Shown here: positions 24,619-32,088 of the stretch, piece after piece
Position numbering within the stretch: the first letter of the stretch is position 1
Layout of the letters: each line of letters begins with the position of its first letter
Source of the DNA: PALSA-926 sp964476835
GTDB taxonomy: Bacteria > Pseudomonadota > Alphaproteobacteria > Micavibrionales > UBA2020
DNA length: 36,826 bases
Assembly (NCBI GenBank): GCA_964476835.1
Contig: CAYZCE010000021.1
Coordinates: forward strand, 1 to 36,826
Reading direction: 5' to 3'
The notes under the pieces: generated by a model
The model's input: the letters and a program-made list of their open reading frames with translations, nothing else
The model's database searches: none
What the model was told of the DNA's origin: nothing
Made by a program: the position numbers and the translations under genes

Positions 24619-25807
24619 GCAGGCGCGGCGGCTGGCCAAGGGCGAGGCGGTGCAGGCGCCGCGCGACCGCCAGCCACATCGGGCTGATCAGCAGGCTGAG
24701 CGCGATCACCGCAATCATCAGACGGTACGAATCACTGCCGAACACCTGCGCGTTCAGGCCGGCGGCGACGATGATGAACGAGAATTCCCCGATCTGCGCC
24801 ATCGCCGCGCCGCTGTGGAACGAGTGGTTCCAGCTGCGGCCAAGCAGGTGCAGGATCACGACGTTGACGATGGTCTTGAGCACCGTCACCAGCGCGAGCA
24901 CCAGCAGCACCATGTGCCAGTTGGCCATGATGAACTGGACGTCGATCAGCAGGCCGATCGAGAGGAAGAACACCATCAGCAGCACGGTCTGGATCGGCTC
25001 GATTGCGTTATGCAGCCACACGCGCACGTCGGAGTTGCCGATGACGAGGCCGGCGATGAAGGCGCCGTAGGCGGTCGAAAGCCCGATCAGGCCCGAGAGC
25101 GCCGCGCAGGTGAAGCAGAACGCCATCGCCGCGAGCGGGATGATGTCGGGCTTGGAGATGATCCAGTCGGTGAAGGGCAGCGCCAGCTTGTCCCGCTGGG
25201 AGAGGAACCACGTGATGAGCACGAGGAAGCCGATGGCGAAGGCGATGCGCGCCAGCGCCGCCATGCCCGCCGCCGCCGCGTCGCCGCCGAAAGCGCCGAT
25301 GATGAGCAGGATGGGGATGACCGCGAGGTCTTGCGCGATCAGCACGGAAACGGTGGTGCGGCCGACCGGCGTGTTGAGGTCGCCGGTCTCGTCGAGGATC
25401 TTGATGGCGACGGCGGTCGATGAGATCGCGGTCGCAAAGCCGAAGATGAGGACGCGCTGCCAGTTCCAGTCCATGAAGTGCCCGGCCACCCAGAACGCGG
25501 CGATCGCCATGACGATCTGCAGGCCGACGGTGGCGAGCGCGGTCTTGTAGACGCTCTTGAACCCGCGCAGCGAAAGTTCCATCCCGATGACGAAGAGCAG
25601 CATGATCACGCCCAGCTCGGCGAGCAGCTGCACGCTCTCGGTATTGTCGATGATGCCGAAGCCGCCCGGCCCCATCACCACGCCGGCCAGGATGTAGCCG
25701 ACGATGGCGGGCTGGCGCAGGCGCGTCAGCACCAGGCCACAAATGAGTGCCGCCGTCATCACCAGCGCGATGCTGGTGAGGGTATCGAGGTGGGTGGCGG
25801 CTTCCAT
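24611..25807 (-). CDS. CPA2-family cation:proton antiporter (KefB-like membrane domain)
   Basis: This inner-membrane K+/Na+:H+ antiporter has 398 residues, covering only the transport domain. It lacks the C-terminal RCK/TrkA-N domain of KefB/KefC. Family motifs include LRQPAIVGYILAGVVMGPGG, LGVIMLLFVIGMELSLRG, STAVAIKILDE and the SVLIAQDLAVIPILL stretch with the conserved QD. The hydrophobic pattern fits about 12 helices. Its ATG overlaps the upstream lipoprotein stop by one base (TAATG), implying coupling. The transported ion is unknown. Confidence 0.92.
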   Translation of the reverse strand: MEAATHLDTLTSIALVMTAALICGLVLTRLRQPAIVGYILAGVVMGPGGFGIIDNTESVQLLAELGVIMLLFVIGMELSLRGFKSVYKTALATVGLQIVMAIAAFWVAGHFMDWNWQRVLIFGFATAISSTAVAIKILDETGDLNTPVGRTTVSVLIAQDLAVIPILLIIGAFGGDAAAAGMAALARIAFAIGFLVLITWFLSQRDKLALPFTDWIISKPDIIPLAAMAFCFTCAALSGLIGLSTAYGAFIAGLVIGNSDVRVWLHNAIEPIQTVLLMVFFLSIGLLIDVQFIMANWHMVLLVLALVTVLKTIVNVVILHLLGRSWNHSFHSGAAMAQIGEFSFIIVAAGLNAQVFGSDSYRLMIAVIALSLLISPMWLAVARRLHRLALGQPPRLPN

Positions 25808-27057
25808 TACTGGATGTAGAGGCGGACTTCGCTGTTCAGCACGTCTTTGCTGGAAGCGGCGCTCAGGTTGATACGTTCAAGCGGCACGCCCATCTGGGTG
25901 AGCGATTGCATGACGTCCTGGCCGTTCTTGCGCGCGGCGGTCGAGGCGAGCGCCACTTCCGCCGGGTTACCCGCTGCCGTGTTGACGGCGACGAGGTCGA
26001 ACTTGGCGGCCGGATATTTTTCCAGCGCCTGGCTGACCGCGGTGTAAACCGGGCGGTCGAAGTCGACGTTGTCGTGGTCGAAGCGGATGACCACCAGCGG
26101 ATGGCGGTTCGCGAAGGCCGAGAGGTCCGCGACGGGCGCGTTGCCCGCGCTGATGCCGCCGGCGGCGGGTGAGATGTTGTTCATCAAGAGGCTTTGGTCG
26201 CCTTCGATGGCGCGCTTGAAGATGCCGTTGGTGATCGACTTGCCGTACAGTTCGCCGTTGCCGATCGCAAGCGCCAGCGTCTGCAGGTTGGCGCGTTCCG
26301 TGCGCAGGTAGTTGGAGCGGCGGGTGAGGTCGTCGTTGGTCTGGATCATCAGGCGGTTGACGGCGACGAGGTCTTCGTTGATGTCGTCTTCGAGCGAGAC
26401 CAGCTTCTTGTGGTCGGCGTCGACGGCGCCCGAGATCGCGAAGGCGGCGCGGGTCGATTCAAGCAGGTACGACGCGTTGGAGGCTTGGTAGGAGAGGTCC
26501 ATCGCCAGCGTGTTGAGCAGCGAGGCGCTGTCGGACAGGCCGTTGAGCTTGGCCATCGCGGCGTTCCAGCGGTCGACGAGGATCGGGTTGCCGCGCGTGG
26601 TGCCGTTCTGCAGGTCGGCGTTGATCGAGGCGACCAGTGCGTAGTAGTCGGCGGCTTGCGCGTCGGACTTGTTCTCGAGTTCGTGCAGGCGCTGCTTGTA
26701 GTCTTCGCTGTTGCCGCGCAGGCGGTCGAAGTCGCGGTTGAGTTCCGCGGCCTTTTGCGTGACGGGCGTCTCGATCGTTTGCGCCGAGAGCGGCGTGGTG
26801 AGGTCGGGCGTGACGGCCGACGCGGTTTCCGGCGCGGCGAGGACGGTGTCGTGCGAGCCGCGGCGGTAGACGATGCCGGGCGGCGGATCGTTGGTGACGA
26901 CGAGCGCGGGCTGGTCGGCCTGCTGCGCTGCGGTCGAAACCGGCGCCGTGGTGCGGCGCTCGGGCTGGAATGTGGATGCTTGCTTGTTCATGACGCAGCC
27001 GGAAAGCGAAGCGGCGAGGACGACGGCAAGGCCGGTGCGGAGGGTAATGTGACGCAA
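25807..27057 (-). CDS. Lipoprotein with coiled coil and OmpA-like C-terminal domain
   Basis: The 416-residue product has a lipobox (SLSGC, Cys at about residue 21). A low-complexity linker follows, then a long helical region with coiled-coil character (AELNRDFDRLRGNSEDYKQR and NEDLVAVNRLMIQTNDDL). The C-terminal ~100 residues look like a divergent OmpA-type domain: VIRFDHDNVDFDRPVYTAVS, ending LNSEVRLYIQ. It may bind peptidoglycan, but the usual TDxxG..N..LS..R residues are not clear. The start is TTG 27057, with AGAGG 7-8 nt upstream and no ATG before the lipobox. It forms an operon with the antiporter. Confidence 0.75.
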   Translation of the reverse strand: MRHITLRTGLAVVLAASLSGCVMNKQASTFQPERRTTAPVSTAAQQADQPALVVTNDPPPGIVYRRGSHDTVLAAPETASAVTPDLTTPLSAQTIETPVTQKAAELNRDFDRLRGNSEDYKQRLHELENKSDAQAADYYALVASINADLQNGTTRGNPILVDRWNAAMAKLNGLSDSASLLNTLAMDLSYQASNASYLLESTRAAFAISGAVDADHKKLVSLEDDINEDLVAVNRLMIQTNDDLTRRSNYLRTERANLQTLALAIGNGELYGKSITNGIFKRAIEGDQSLLMNNISPAAGGISAGNAPVADLSAFANRHPLVVIRFDHDNVDFDRPVYTAVSQALEKYPAAKFDLVAVNTAAGNPAEVALASTAARKNGQDVMQSLTQMGVPLERINLSAASSKDVLNSEVRLYIQ

Positions 27058-27124
27058 GGGTAACCTCTATTCAGATTCAAGTGGTCAAAAGATCACGCAC
27101 AACCTTGATTGCGCTAACAAATAA

Positions 27125-27153
27125 TTCTTATCTGTCAGCCCTGCCCAAGTCAA
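27125..27153 (-). promoter_or_regulatory. Candidate promoter for the lipoprotein-antiporter operon
   Basis: TTGACT (27148-27153) and TAAGAA (27125-27130) are 17 bp apart on the minus strand, with a leader of about 60 nt. The -35 is good and the -10 weak. Confidence 0.35.
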
Positions 27154-27209
27154 CATGAATGCCGTGACGGGGCGCTGGTTTACGCCATATTTTTATTCAT
27201 AATGCGGTA

Positions 27210-27772
27210 TTAAGTCGGCCAGCCGCGCAATTCGCAATAAAGGCTCAGGCCTTCCATCAGGTTTTGGCGGCTGCTGCCCTTGCCCAGGCGCCGGTCGCGG
27301 TCGAGCGCGCGGCAGGAGAATCCGAAGGACAGGATGTCGATGATCATGGAGTGGCTGACCTTCGCCTTCGCGCAGCGCTTGGCCCACTCGACATAGGCGT
27401 TGATCAGGCGCGCGTGCATTTCCGAGACGTCGCCCGCGCCGCGGCAGCCGGGGATGCGCTCCCAGTTGCTCGACACATAGCCGAGGCCGCGGCCATCATG
27501 TCGTGCGCGGCGGCGATCTCAAGCGCGGCGTCCTGCTGCGCGGGCGCCATTCCGTCCCACAGGCGCGCATCCACGATGCGGCGCTGGCTTTTGTGGCTGC
27601 GCCGTTCGGCGGTCAGCTTCACCTGCGCGCTTTCGGTGGGCGAGTGCTTTTCCTGCAGGTCGTGCGGCGTCTTCTTCTTGCCGTTCCATTGTGGCTTCCA
27701 GTCGGCCCAAGGGTCCTTGAGGCCTTCTGGCGCCGGCGTATTCGTGCGTTTGTCGTCGATGACGGTCATCAT
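27210..27772 (-). pseudogene. Frameshifted gene for an uncharacterised alphaproteobacterial protein
   Basis: Two overlapping frames make up one gene. The first (from ATG 27772, MMTVIDDKRTNTPAPEGLKD) reads well to DAALEIAAAHDMMA. It then turns to low-complexity Ala/Arg sequence and stops at 27404. The second frame picks up at about 27490 with GLGYVSSNWERIPG, continues ARLINAYVEWAKRCAKAKVS and MIIDILSFGFSCRALDRDRR, and ends LYCELRGWPT. Restoring one missing base near 27485-27495 gives a protein of about 187 residues. The second half matches a family I recall from alphaproteobacterial genomes next to S24 repressors; its function is unknown. The shift is a mutation or an assembly error. GGAG lies upstream of the start. 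It follows the next gene by 2 bp. Confidence 0.7.
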
Positions 27773-27774
27773 GG

Positions 27775-28218
27775 TCAGTGTCTCCGGGGGGTGGTGGGTT
27801 TTGTCGGGGCGTTGCGTTGCGCGAGCAGGCGGGCGCGGCGGCTCTCGATCGCGGCGGGGTCGTCGGGGTCGTCGCGCCATACATCATTGTCGCGCTTCTG
27901 CCGCCGCTTGCGCGCGCGATGGCGGCGCGTGCGGACGGTGACGGGCGAGACGGCGGTGTCGCCGTACAGCCCGCCGTTGTCGCGGATCATCTTCTTGTCG
28001 CGGAAGGCCTTGAGCAGCGCGGCGACATCCGGCGTGTCGAACTCAAGCGCGGCGGCGAGGTCTTCGGCTTCGGTTTCTTCCGTCCCGCGCATCGTCGCGT
28101 CGCGCAGCGCGATCCACAGCGCCAGCGCCATCCCGCGCGGCAGGCCGGCCCGCTTCGCTGCCGCCGCCAGCCGGGCATCCGCCGGGAAGCCACATCGAAT
28201 TTTGAAAGTGTTGTACAT
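27775..28218 (-). CDS. Phage-like helix-turn-helix protein of unknown role
   Basis: The 147-residue product starts FKIRCGFPADARLAAAAKRA and has a helical domain (GMALALWIALRDATMRGTEE then DTPDVAALLKAFRDKKMI). This resembles the winged-helix N-terminus of phage replication-type proteins. The C-terminus is very basic (RTRRHRARKRRQKR), suggesting nucleic-acid binding. The role is inferred only from this and from the neighbouring repressor. AAGGA lies 6 nt before ATG 28218 and sits inside a hairpin arm. It heads a two-gene operon divergent from the S24 repressor. Confidence 0.6.
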   Translation of the reverse strand: MYNTFKIRCGFPADARLAAAAKRAGLPRGMALALWIALRDATMRGTEETEAEDLAAALEFDTPDVAALLKAFRDKKMIRDNGGLYGDTAVSPVTVRTRRHRARKRRQKRDNDVWRDDPDDPAAIESRRARLLAQRNAPTKPTTPRRH

Positions 28219-28220
28219 CA

Positions 28221-28248
28221 AAGTCCTTCCGGAGAATCGAGAGGACTT
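28221..28248 (-). promoter_or_regulatory. Leader hairpin covering the ribosome site of the phage-like operon
   Basis: AAGTCCT and AGGACTT form a perfect 7-bp inverted repeat with a 14-nt loop. On the minus-strand mRNA the 3' arm contains the AAGGA Shine-Dalgarno, 2 bp before the ATG, so the hairpin would hide the ribosome site. Confidence 0.45.
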
Positions 28249-28315
28249 ATGTTGATATATTCGCAATAATTAGTCAATCAAGATTTCATTTTTATCATTT
28301 ATTTCATAATCTAGC

Positions 28316-28348
28316 AAATTATTGAATAATTTAGTAAATGTAGTAAAT
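28316..28348. promoter_or_regulatory. Candidate repressor operators in the AT-rich divergent region
   Basis: AAATTATT-G-AATAATTT is a perfect 17-bp palindrome (28316-28332). It is followed by two direct TAGTAAAT copies 9 bp apart (28332 and 28341). They lie in the AT-rich 172-bp gap between the S24 repressor and the leftward operon, where CI-type operators are expected. Confidence 0.45.
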
Positions 28349-28390
28349 ATTGCTCTATCATCACGAAAAAAAATGCTGTAATGTGAATAC

Positions 28391-29059
28391 ATGACGCAAC
28401 GCATTTACGACAGAATTCGCACGATCCTCGAAACGACGCCGGGCCTCACGCAAAAAGGCCTCGCCGAGCGCATGGGGCTCAACCCCGCCGCGGTCAACCG
28501 CATGCTCTACGGCCGCCGCAACATCATGGCGGAAGAGATCCCGATGATCGAGGATTACCTCGGGGTGAAGCTCGACCTCTCGGCACCGGCGGCGGGCGGC
28601 AATTTTGAATACCGGCAGCAGGACCGCGCGCGCCGCGGCTTCTCCGATGTGCAGGCGCAGGCTTTCCCGTCGCCCGAGACGGCGCAGATGGTGCCGGTCT
28701 ACGGCTACGCGGCGGGCAGCCTGCAAAAAGGCCTCAATCTCGCCAACGGCGACGTGGTGGACTGGGTCGCGCGCCATCCGGCGCAGTTCGGCATCCAGAG
28801 CGCTTTCGCGATCTACGTCTTCTCGGATTCGATGGAGCCGCGCTATTTCCGCGGCGAACTGATCTACGTGCACCCCGGCCGCCCGCCCGAGATGAACAAG
28901 GATTGCGTGATCGAGCTGAAAAGCGGCGACGCCTACATCAAGCGCTTCCTGCGCCAGGCCGACGACCGCATCCGCGTCGCCCAACTCAACCCGCCCGAAG
29001 AGATGGACATCCGCAAGGAAGACATCAAGGCCGTCTACGCCGTGGTCGGGCGCGGGTAA
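28391..29059 (+). CDS. S24-family (LexA/CI-like) self-cleaving repressor
   Basis: The 222-residue product has an N-terminal helix-turn-helix (GLTQKGLAERMGLNPAAVNR, about 18-37). The C-terminal peptidase S24 domain has a candidate cleavage site Ala108-Gly109 in VPVYGYAAGS, catalytic Ser147 in FSDSMEPRYF and Lys184 in AYIKRFLRQ. Such proteins repress until RecA-DNA filaments trigger self-cleavage. It likely controls the divergent phage-like operon, and perhaps the downstream Zorya-like genes 145 bp away. No Shine-Dalgarno precedes ATG 28391; a TAATGT box ends 6 bp upstream. It may be a prophage remnant regulator. Confidence 0.9.
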   Translation: MTQRIYDRIRTILETTPGLTQKGLAERMGLNPAAVNRMLYGRRNIMAEEIPMIEDYLGVKLDLSAPAAGGNFEYRQQDRARRGFSDVQAQAFPSPETAQMVPVYGYAAGSLQKGLNLANGDVVDWVARHPAQFGIQSAFAIYVFSDSMEPRYFRGELIYVHPGRPPEMNKDCVIELKSGDAYIKRFLRQADDRIRVAQLNPPEEMDIRKEDIKAVYAVVGRG

Positions 29060-29129
29060 TCTCGCCGGATATTTTCATATATTTGAAATGTCAAGCCGGC
29101 AAATATCGCCGACAATAGAATATACAATC

Positions 29130-29158
29130 TTGTTTCGGTAACCGGGCTTTGGTAGCAT
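29130..29158 (+). promoter_or_regulatory. Candidate promoter of the Zorya-like operon
   Basis: TTGTTT (29130-29135) and TAGCAT (29153-29158) are 17 bp apart, giving a leader of about 40 nt. A 7-bp inverted repeat (GATATTT / AAATATC) lies upstream at about 29068-29107. The match is modest. Confidence 0.35.
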
Positions 29159-29203
29159 TATCGCAACTTTCACAAGCTGCGCTGCCAAAGGGGTGTTCCG
29201 ACC

Positions 29204-31357
29204 ATGATCGAACCTGTCGTCAACGATGTCGTGTCGTTTTTCGGGATGAGCGCGAAGCTCAATTTCTACATCCTGATCCCGGTGCTCTCCGCAGTCGGCG
29301 GCCTTGGCGTCAGCTACCTCAAGAACTACCAATGGCCGGCGGAAATCATCCGCGACCGCCTGACCGACGTAGTCGCGCGCATCCGCGGCTTGCGCAACGA
29401 ACCCGGCCTGTCGCTCGATGAACTGGAAGACCGCCTCTTCGCGATCTTCGACCAGTCGCCGTTCGCCAAGCTGTGGGCGGAATATCGCCACTCGCTGCAC
29501 GTCGTGCAGTCGCGCGAGGCCGATGGTGGCGAAAGCGTCAAGACCGTGCTGGCGACCGTGCCCGCCGAAGCGTATTTCTCGAAAGAGACGATCGTCGATC
29601 TGAAAATCAACGCCGACTTCTACCGCCACCTGCCGGGCATCCTGACCGGCATCGGCATCATCGGCACCTTCTCCGGCCTCGTGTGGGGTCTGCACCAGTT
29701 CAAGCCTGATCCCGATCAGACGATGGAATCGCTGCCGCTCTTGCTGCAGGAAGTCACCTCGGCTTTCGTCGGCTCGGGTCTTGCGATCCTCGCGGCGATC
29801 TTCATCACCTACAAGGAAAAGTCGATCCTGACCGAGTGCTATCGCCTCGTCGACGCGCTGACGAAGGAGATCGACAGCCTCTACACCGCCGGCGCCGGCG
29901 AAGCCTATCTCGCGCGCCTCGTCATGGAAGCCGAAGGTTCCAACGCCGCGCAGCAAAGCCTCAAGACCGCGCTGGTCGGCGACCTCGCGCGCCTGATGTA
30001 CAGCGTCTCCGAGCGCCAGATCGCCGCGCAGCAAGTGCAGATGCAGGCGATGACGCAGCACATCTCCGACTCCATCCACACCGCGCTGGCGCAGCCGATG
30101 GCCGCGCTCTCCGTCGCCGTGCAGGAAGTCACGCGCAACCAGCAGGACGCCGTCGGCGGCCTGATCGATAATTTGCAGACCGGCTTCATGGACCGTCTCG
30201 GCGACGCCTTCGGCGGGCAGATCCAGGGCATCAACAAGTCGATCCAGCAATCGTCCGAGACCATCGGCGAAGTGCAGGCAGCCGTCTCGCGCTCGATCAA
30301 CGACATCGCGGGCGCGGGCGTTTCCGCGGCTGACCGCGTCTCGGGCCGTCTTGAAGACTTCATCCTGCGCATGATGACCGCGCAGGAACAGATGACGCGC
30401 CAGATGGGCGAGCAGCAGCAGCGCTTCTCCACCGTGATGGACGCGACCGTGCAAACCGCGATGGAACGCCTGAACTCCGCGATGGGCGTGATGGCCGACG
30501 ACCGTGCGCGTCAGATCGAGCAAGACCGCCAGCGCCATGAAAACCTGCTCGCGGGCGCGCAGATTTTGTACGGCGACCTCTCGCAGAACGTCGCGCGCAT
30601 CGTCGACGACATCCGCGCCGTCACCGGCCGCGCCGGCGAAGAACTGGCCGCGATGCAGCACAACGCCTTCGCCGTCATGGCCGCCGAGCGCAACCGCATC
30701 GCCGCCGCCGATGAAGAACGCCAGCAGAACCTGCTCGTCTCCGCCGAAGCGCTTTACGGCGGCCTCACCAACAGCGTCAACAGGCTGGTCGACGACATCC
30801 GCGCCGTCAGCACCGCGACGGGCCGCGACCTCGAGACCATCCGCAACACCGCCTTCACCGCCGCCGACGGCATCCAGCAGGGCGCCCTCGTCATGCGCGA
30901 GGCGGCGGACCGCTTCACCACGGCGGGCGCATCGCTCTCCGGCGTCACCGGCGACATGGGCGAGGCGGCGCGCATCATGCAATCGACAACCGGCCTCATG
31001 CGTCAGGCCTTCGGCGAATACGAAACCATGCGCACGAGCGTCGAGCGTCAGGTGCTGCACCTGCAGGACCTCGTCGCGCTCGCAGGGGCGGAAACCGGCG
31101 TCAGCCGCAAGCTGGTCGACGACATGGACCGCATCGTTGCGTCGTTCTCGCGCGCCGAGCAGGAAAGCCGCGACTACCTCTTCCGCATCAACGAAGTGCT
31201 CAAGCAGGCCTTCCAGGAATTCGGCGTCGAGATGATCGGCCAGGTCCGCACGATGAGCGCGGAGACCAACCGCCAGCTCGGCACCTCGCTGCAGGCGCTG
31301 TCGGGCACCGTCGACAGCATGGTGGCGTCCGTCTCTAAACTGCGCAGGGCGGGCTGA
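29204..31357 (+). CDS. zorA: ZorA-like MotA/TolQ/ExbB-type channel with long cytoplasmic tail
   Basis: In Zorya defence, ZorA forms a pentameric proton channel around a ZorB dimer, with a long helical tail reaching into the cytoplasm. The 717-residue product is close in length to E. coli ZorA (about 730). Membrane segments are near 21-38, 144-164 (GILTGIGIIGTFSGLVWGL) and 184-203 (VTSAFVGSGLAILAAIFI), matching the MotA/ExbB fold. Residues 210-717 are almost entirely helical and Gln/Ala-rich. A 62-residue tandem duplication lies at about 447-570 (LYGDLSQNVARIVDDIRAV and LYGGLTNSVNRLVDDIRAV). The stop overlaps zorB by one base. Other MotA/ExbB families have much shorter tails. Codon use is as in the host. 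Confidence 0.8.
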   Translation: MIEPVVNDVVSFFGMSAKLNFYILIPVLSAVGGLGVSYLKNYQWPAEIIRDRLTDVVARIRGLRNEPGLSLDELEDRLFAIFDQSPFAKLWAEYRHSLHVVQSREADGGESVKTVLATVPAEAYFSKETIVDLKINADFYRHLPGILTGIGIIGTFSGLVWGLHQFKPDPDQTMESLPLLLQEVTSAFVGSGLAILAAIFITYKEKSILTECYRLVDALTKEIDSLYTAGAGEAYLARLVMEAEGSNAAQQSLKTALVGDLARLMYSVSERQIAAQQVQMQAMTQHISDSIHTALAQPMAALSVAVQEVTRNQQDAVGGLIDNLQTGFMDRLGDAFGGQIQGINKSIQQSSETIGEVQAAVSRSINDIAGAGVSAADRVSGRLEDFILRMMTAQEQMTRQMGEQQQRFSTVMDATVQTAMERLNSAMGVMADDRARQIEQDRQRHENLLAGAQILYGDLSQNVARIVDDIRAVTGRAGEELAAMQHNAFAVMAAERNRIAAADEERQQNLLVSAEALYGGLTNSVNRLVDDIRAVSTATGRDLETIRNTAFTAADGIQQGALVMREAADRFTTAGASLSGVTGDMGEAARIMQSTTGLMRQAFGEYETMRTSVERQVLHLQDLVALAGAETGVSRKLVDDMDRIVASFSRAEQESRDYLFRINEVLKQAFQEFGVEMIGQVRTMSAETNRQLGTSLQALSGTVDSMVASVSKLRRAG

Positions 31358-32088
31358 TGTTCGCGCGCAACATCATACGCCGCGGCGTGCGGGACGAGGG
31401 CGAGCGCCCTTACTGGATCTCGTTCGCCGACCTGATGACGGCCTCGATGACGGTGTTTCTCGTCGTGATGGCCGTCACCATCGCTGCGATGAAGCAGCAG
31501 ATGGACACGCTCTCCAACGCCTCGCGCCTCGCGCAGGAGCGCCAGGCGGAAATCGAGACTTTCGCGAAATCCCTCAAGTCCAGCTCCGACAAGGTACGCC
31601 CCGCCGTCAAGGTCACCATCAATAAGGACACCGTACGCGTCGACCTCGGTTCGGCGGTCAGTTTCATGTCCGGATCGGCTGACATTTCCGACGAGGGCGC
31701 GCAATTCCTGCGCGGCTATTTCCCGCACGTGCTAGACGCGGCCGCGACGCCGCTCGGCAAGAAGTGGCTCAAGCGTGTGGTGGTCGAAGGCTTCACCGAC
31801 ACCGACGGCACGTATCTTTTCAACCTCGACCTCTCGCTGCAGCGCAGCCGCAAGGTGGTCTGCACCATGTTCGCGCCCGGCGGCCAGCCGTCGCTGACGA
31901 AAGACCAGCTGAAACAGATCCGCGACCTCTTCCTCGTCGGCGGCTATTCGTTCAACTCGATCCAGGCCTCCAAGGCGCGCTCGCGCCGCGTGGAGCTGAA
32001 GCTTGAATTCTGGCAGGTCGGCGAAAAGGAACAGGCCGAAAAGCAGCCCAAGCCCGACCTTTCCTCCAAGGAGTTCGGTAAGTGCTGA
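31357..32088 (+). CDS. zorB: ZorB-like MotB/OmpA-type stator partner
   Basis: ZorB is the membrane partner of ZorA, anchored to peptidoglycan through its OmpA-like domain. The 243-residue product matches E. coli ZorB length. The single helix begins YWISFADLMTASMTVFLVVM with Asp25 at the position of the proton-carrying Asp. The OmpA-like domain contains VRVDLGSAVSFMSGSADIS, VVEGFTDTDGTYLFNLDLSL and QRSRKV, with the peptidoglycan-binding pattern TDTDG..N..LS..RS. ATG 31357 overlaps the zorA stop (TGATG); the end overlaps the third gene by 7 bp. Confidence 0.82.
   Translation: MFARNIIRRGVRDEGERPYWISFADLMTASMTVFLVVMAVTIAAMKQQMDTLSNASRLAQERQAEIETFAKSLKSSSDKVRPAVKVTINKDTVRVDLGSAVSFMSGSADISDEGAQFLRGYFPHVLDAAATPLGKKWLKRVVVEGFTDTDGTYLFNLDLSLQRSRKVVCTMFAPGGQPSLTKDQLKQIRDLFLVGGYSFNSIQASKARSRRVELKLEFWQVGEKEQAEKQPKPDLSSKEFGKC

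Noticed and set aside
27485..27495. Programmed ribosomal frameshift site
   Set aside because: The sequence (GGCCGCGGCC) has no slippery heptamer, so mutation or sequencing error is the simpler reading.
29075..31060. 661-codon minus-strand frame
   Set aside because: Antisense shadow of zorA, whose long Ala/Gln-rich tail leaves few stops on the other strand.
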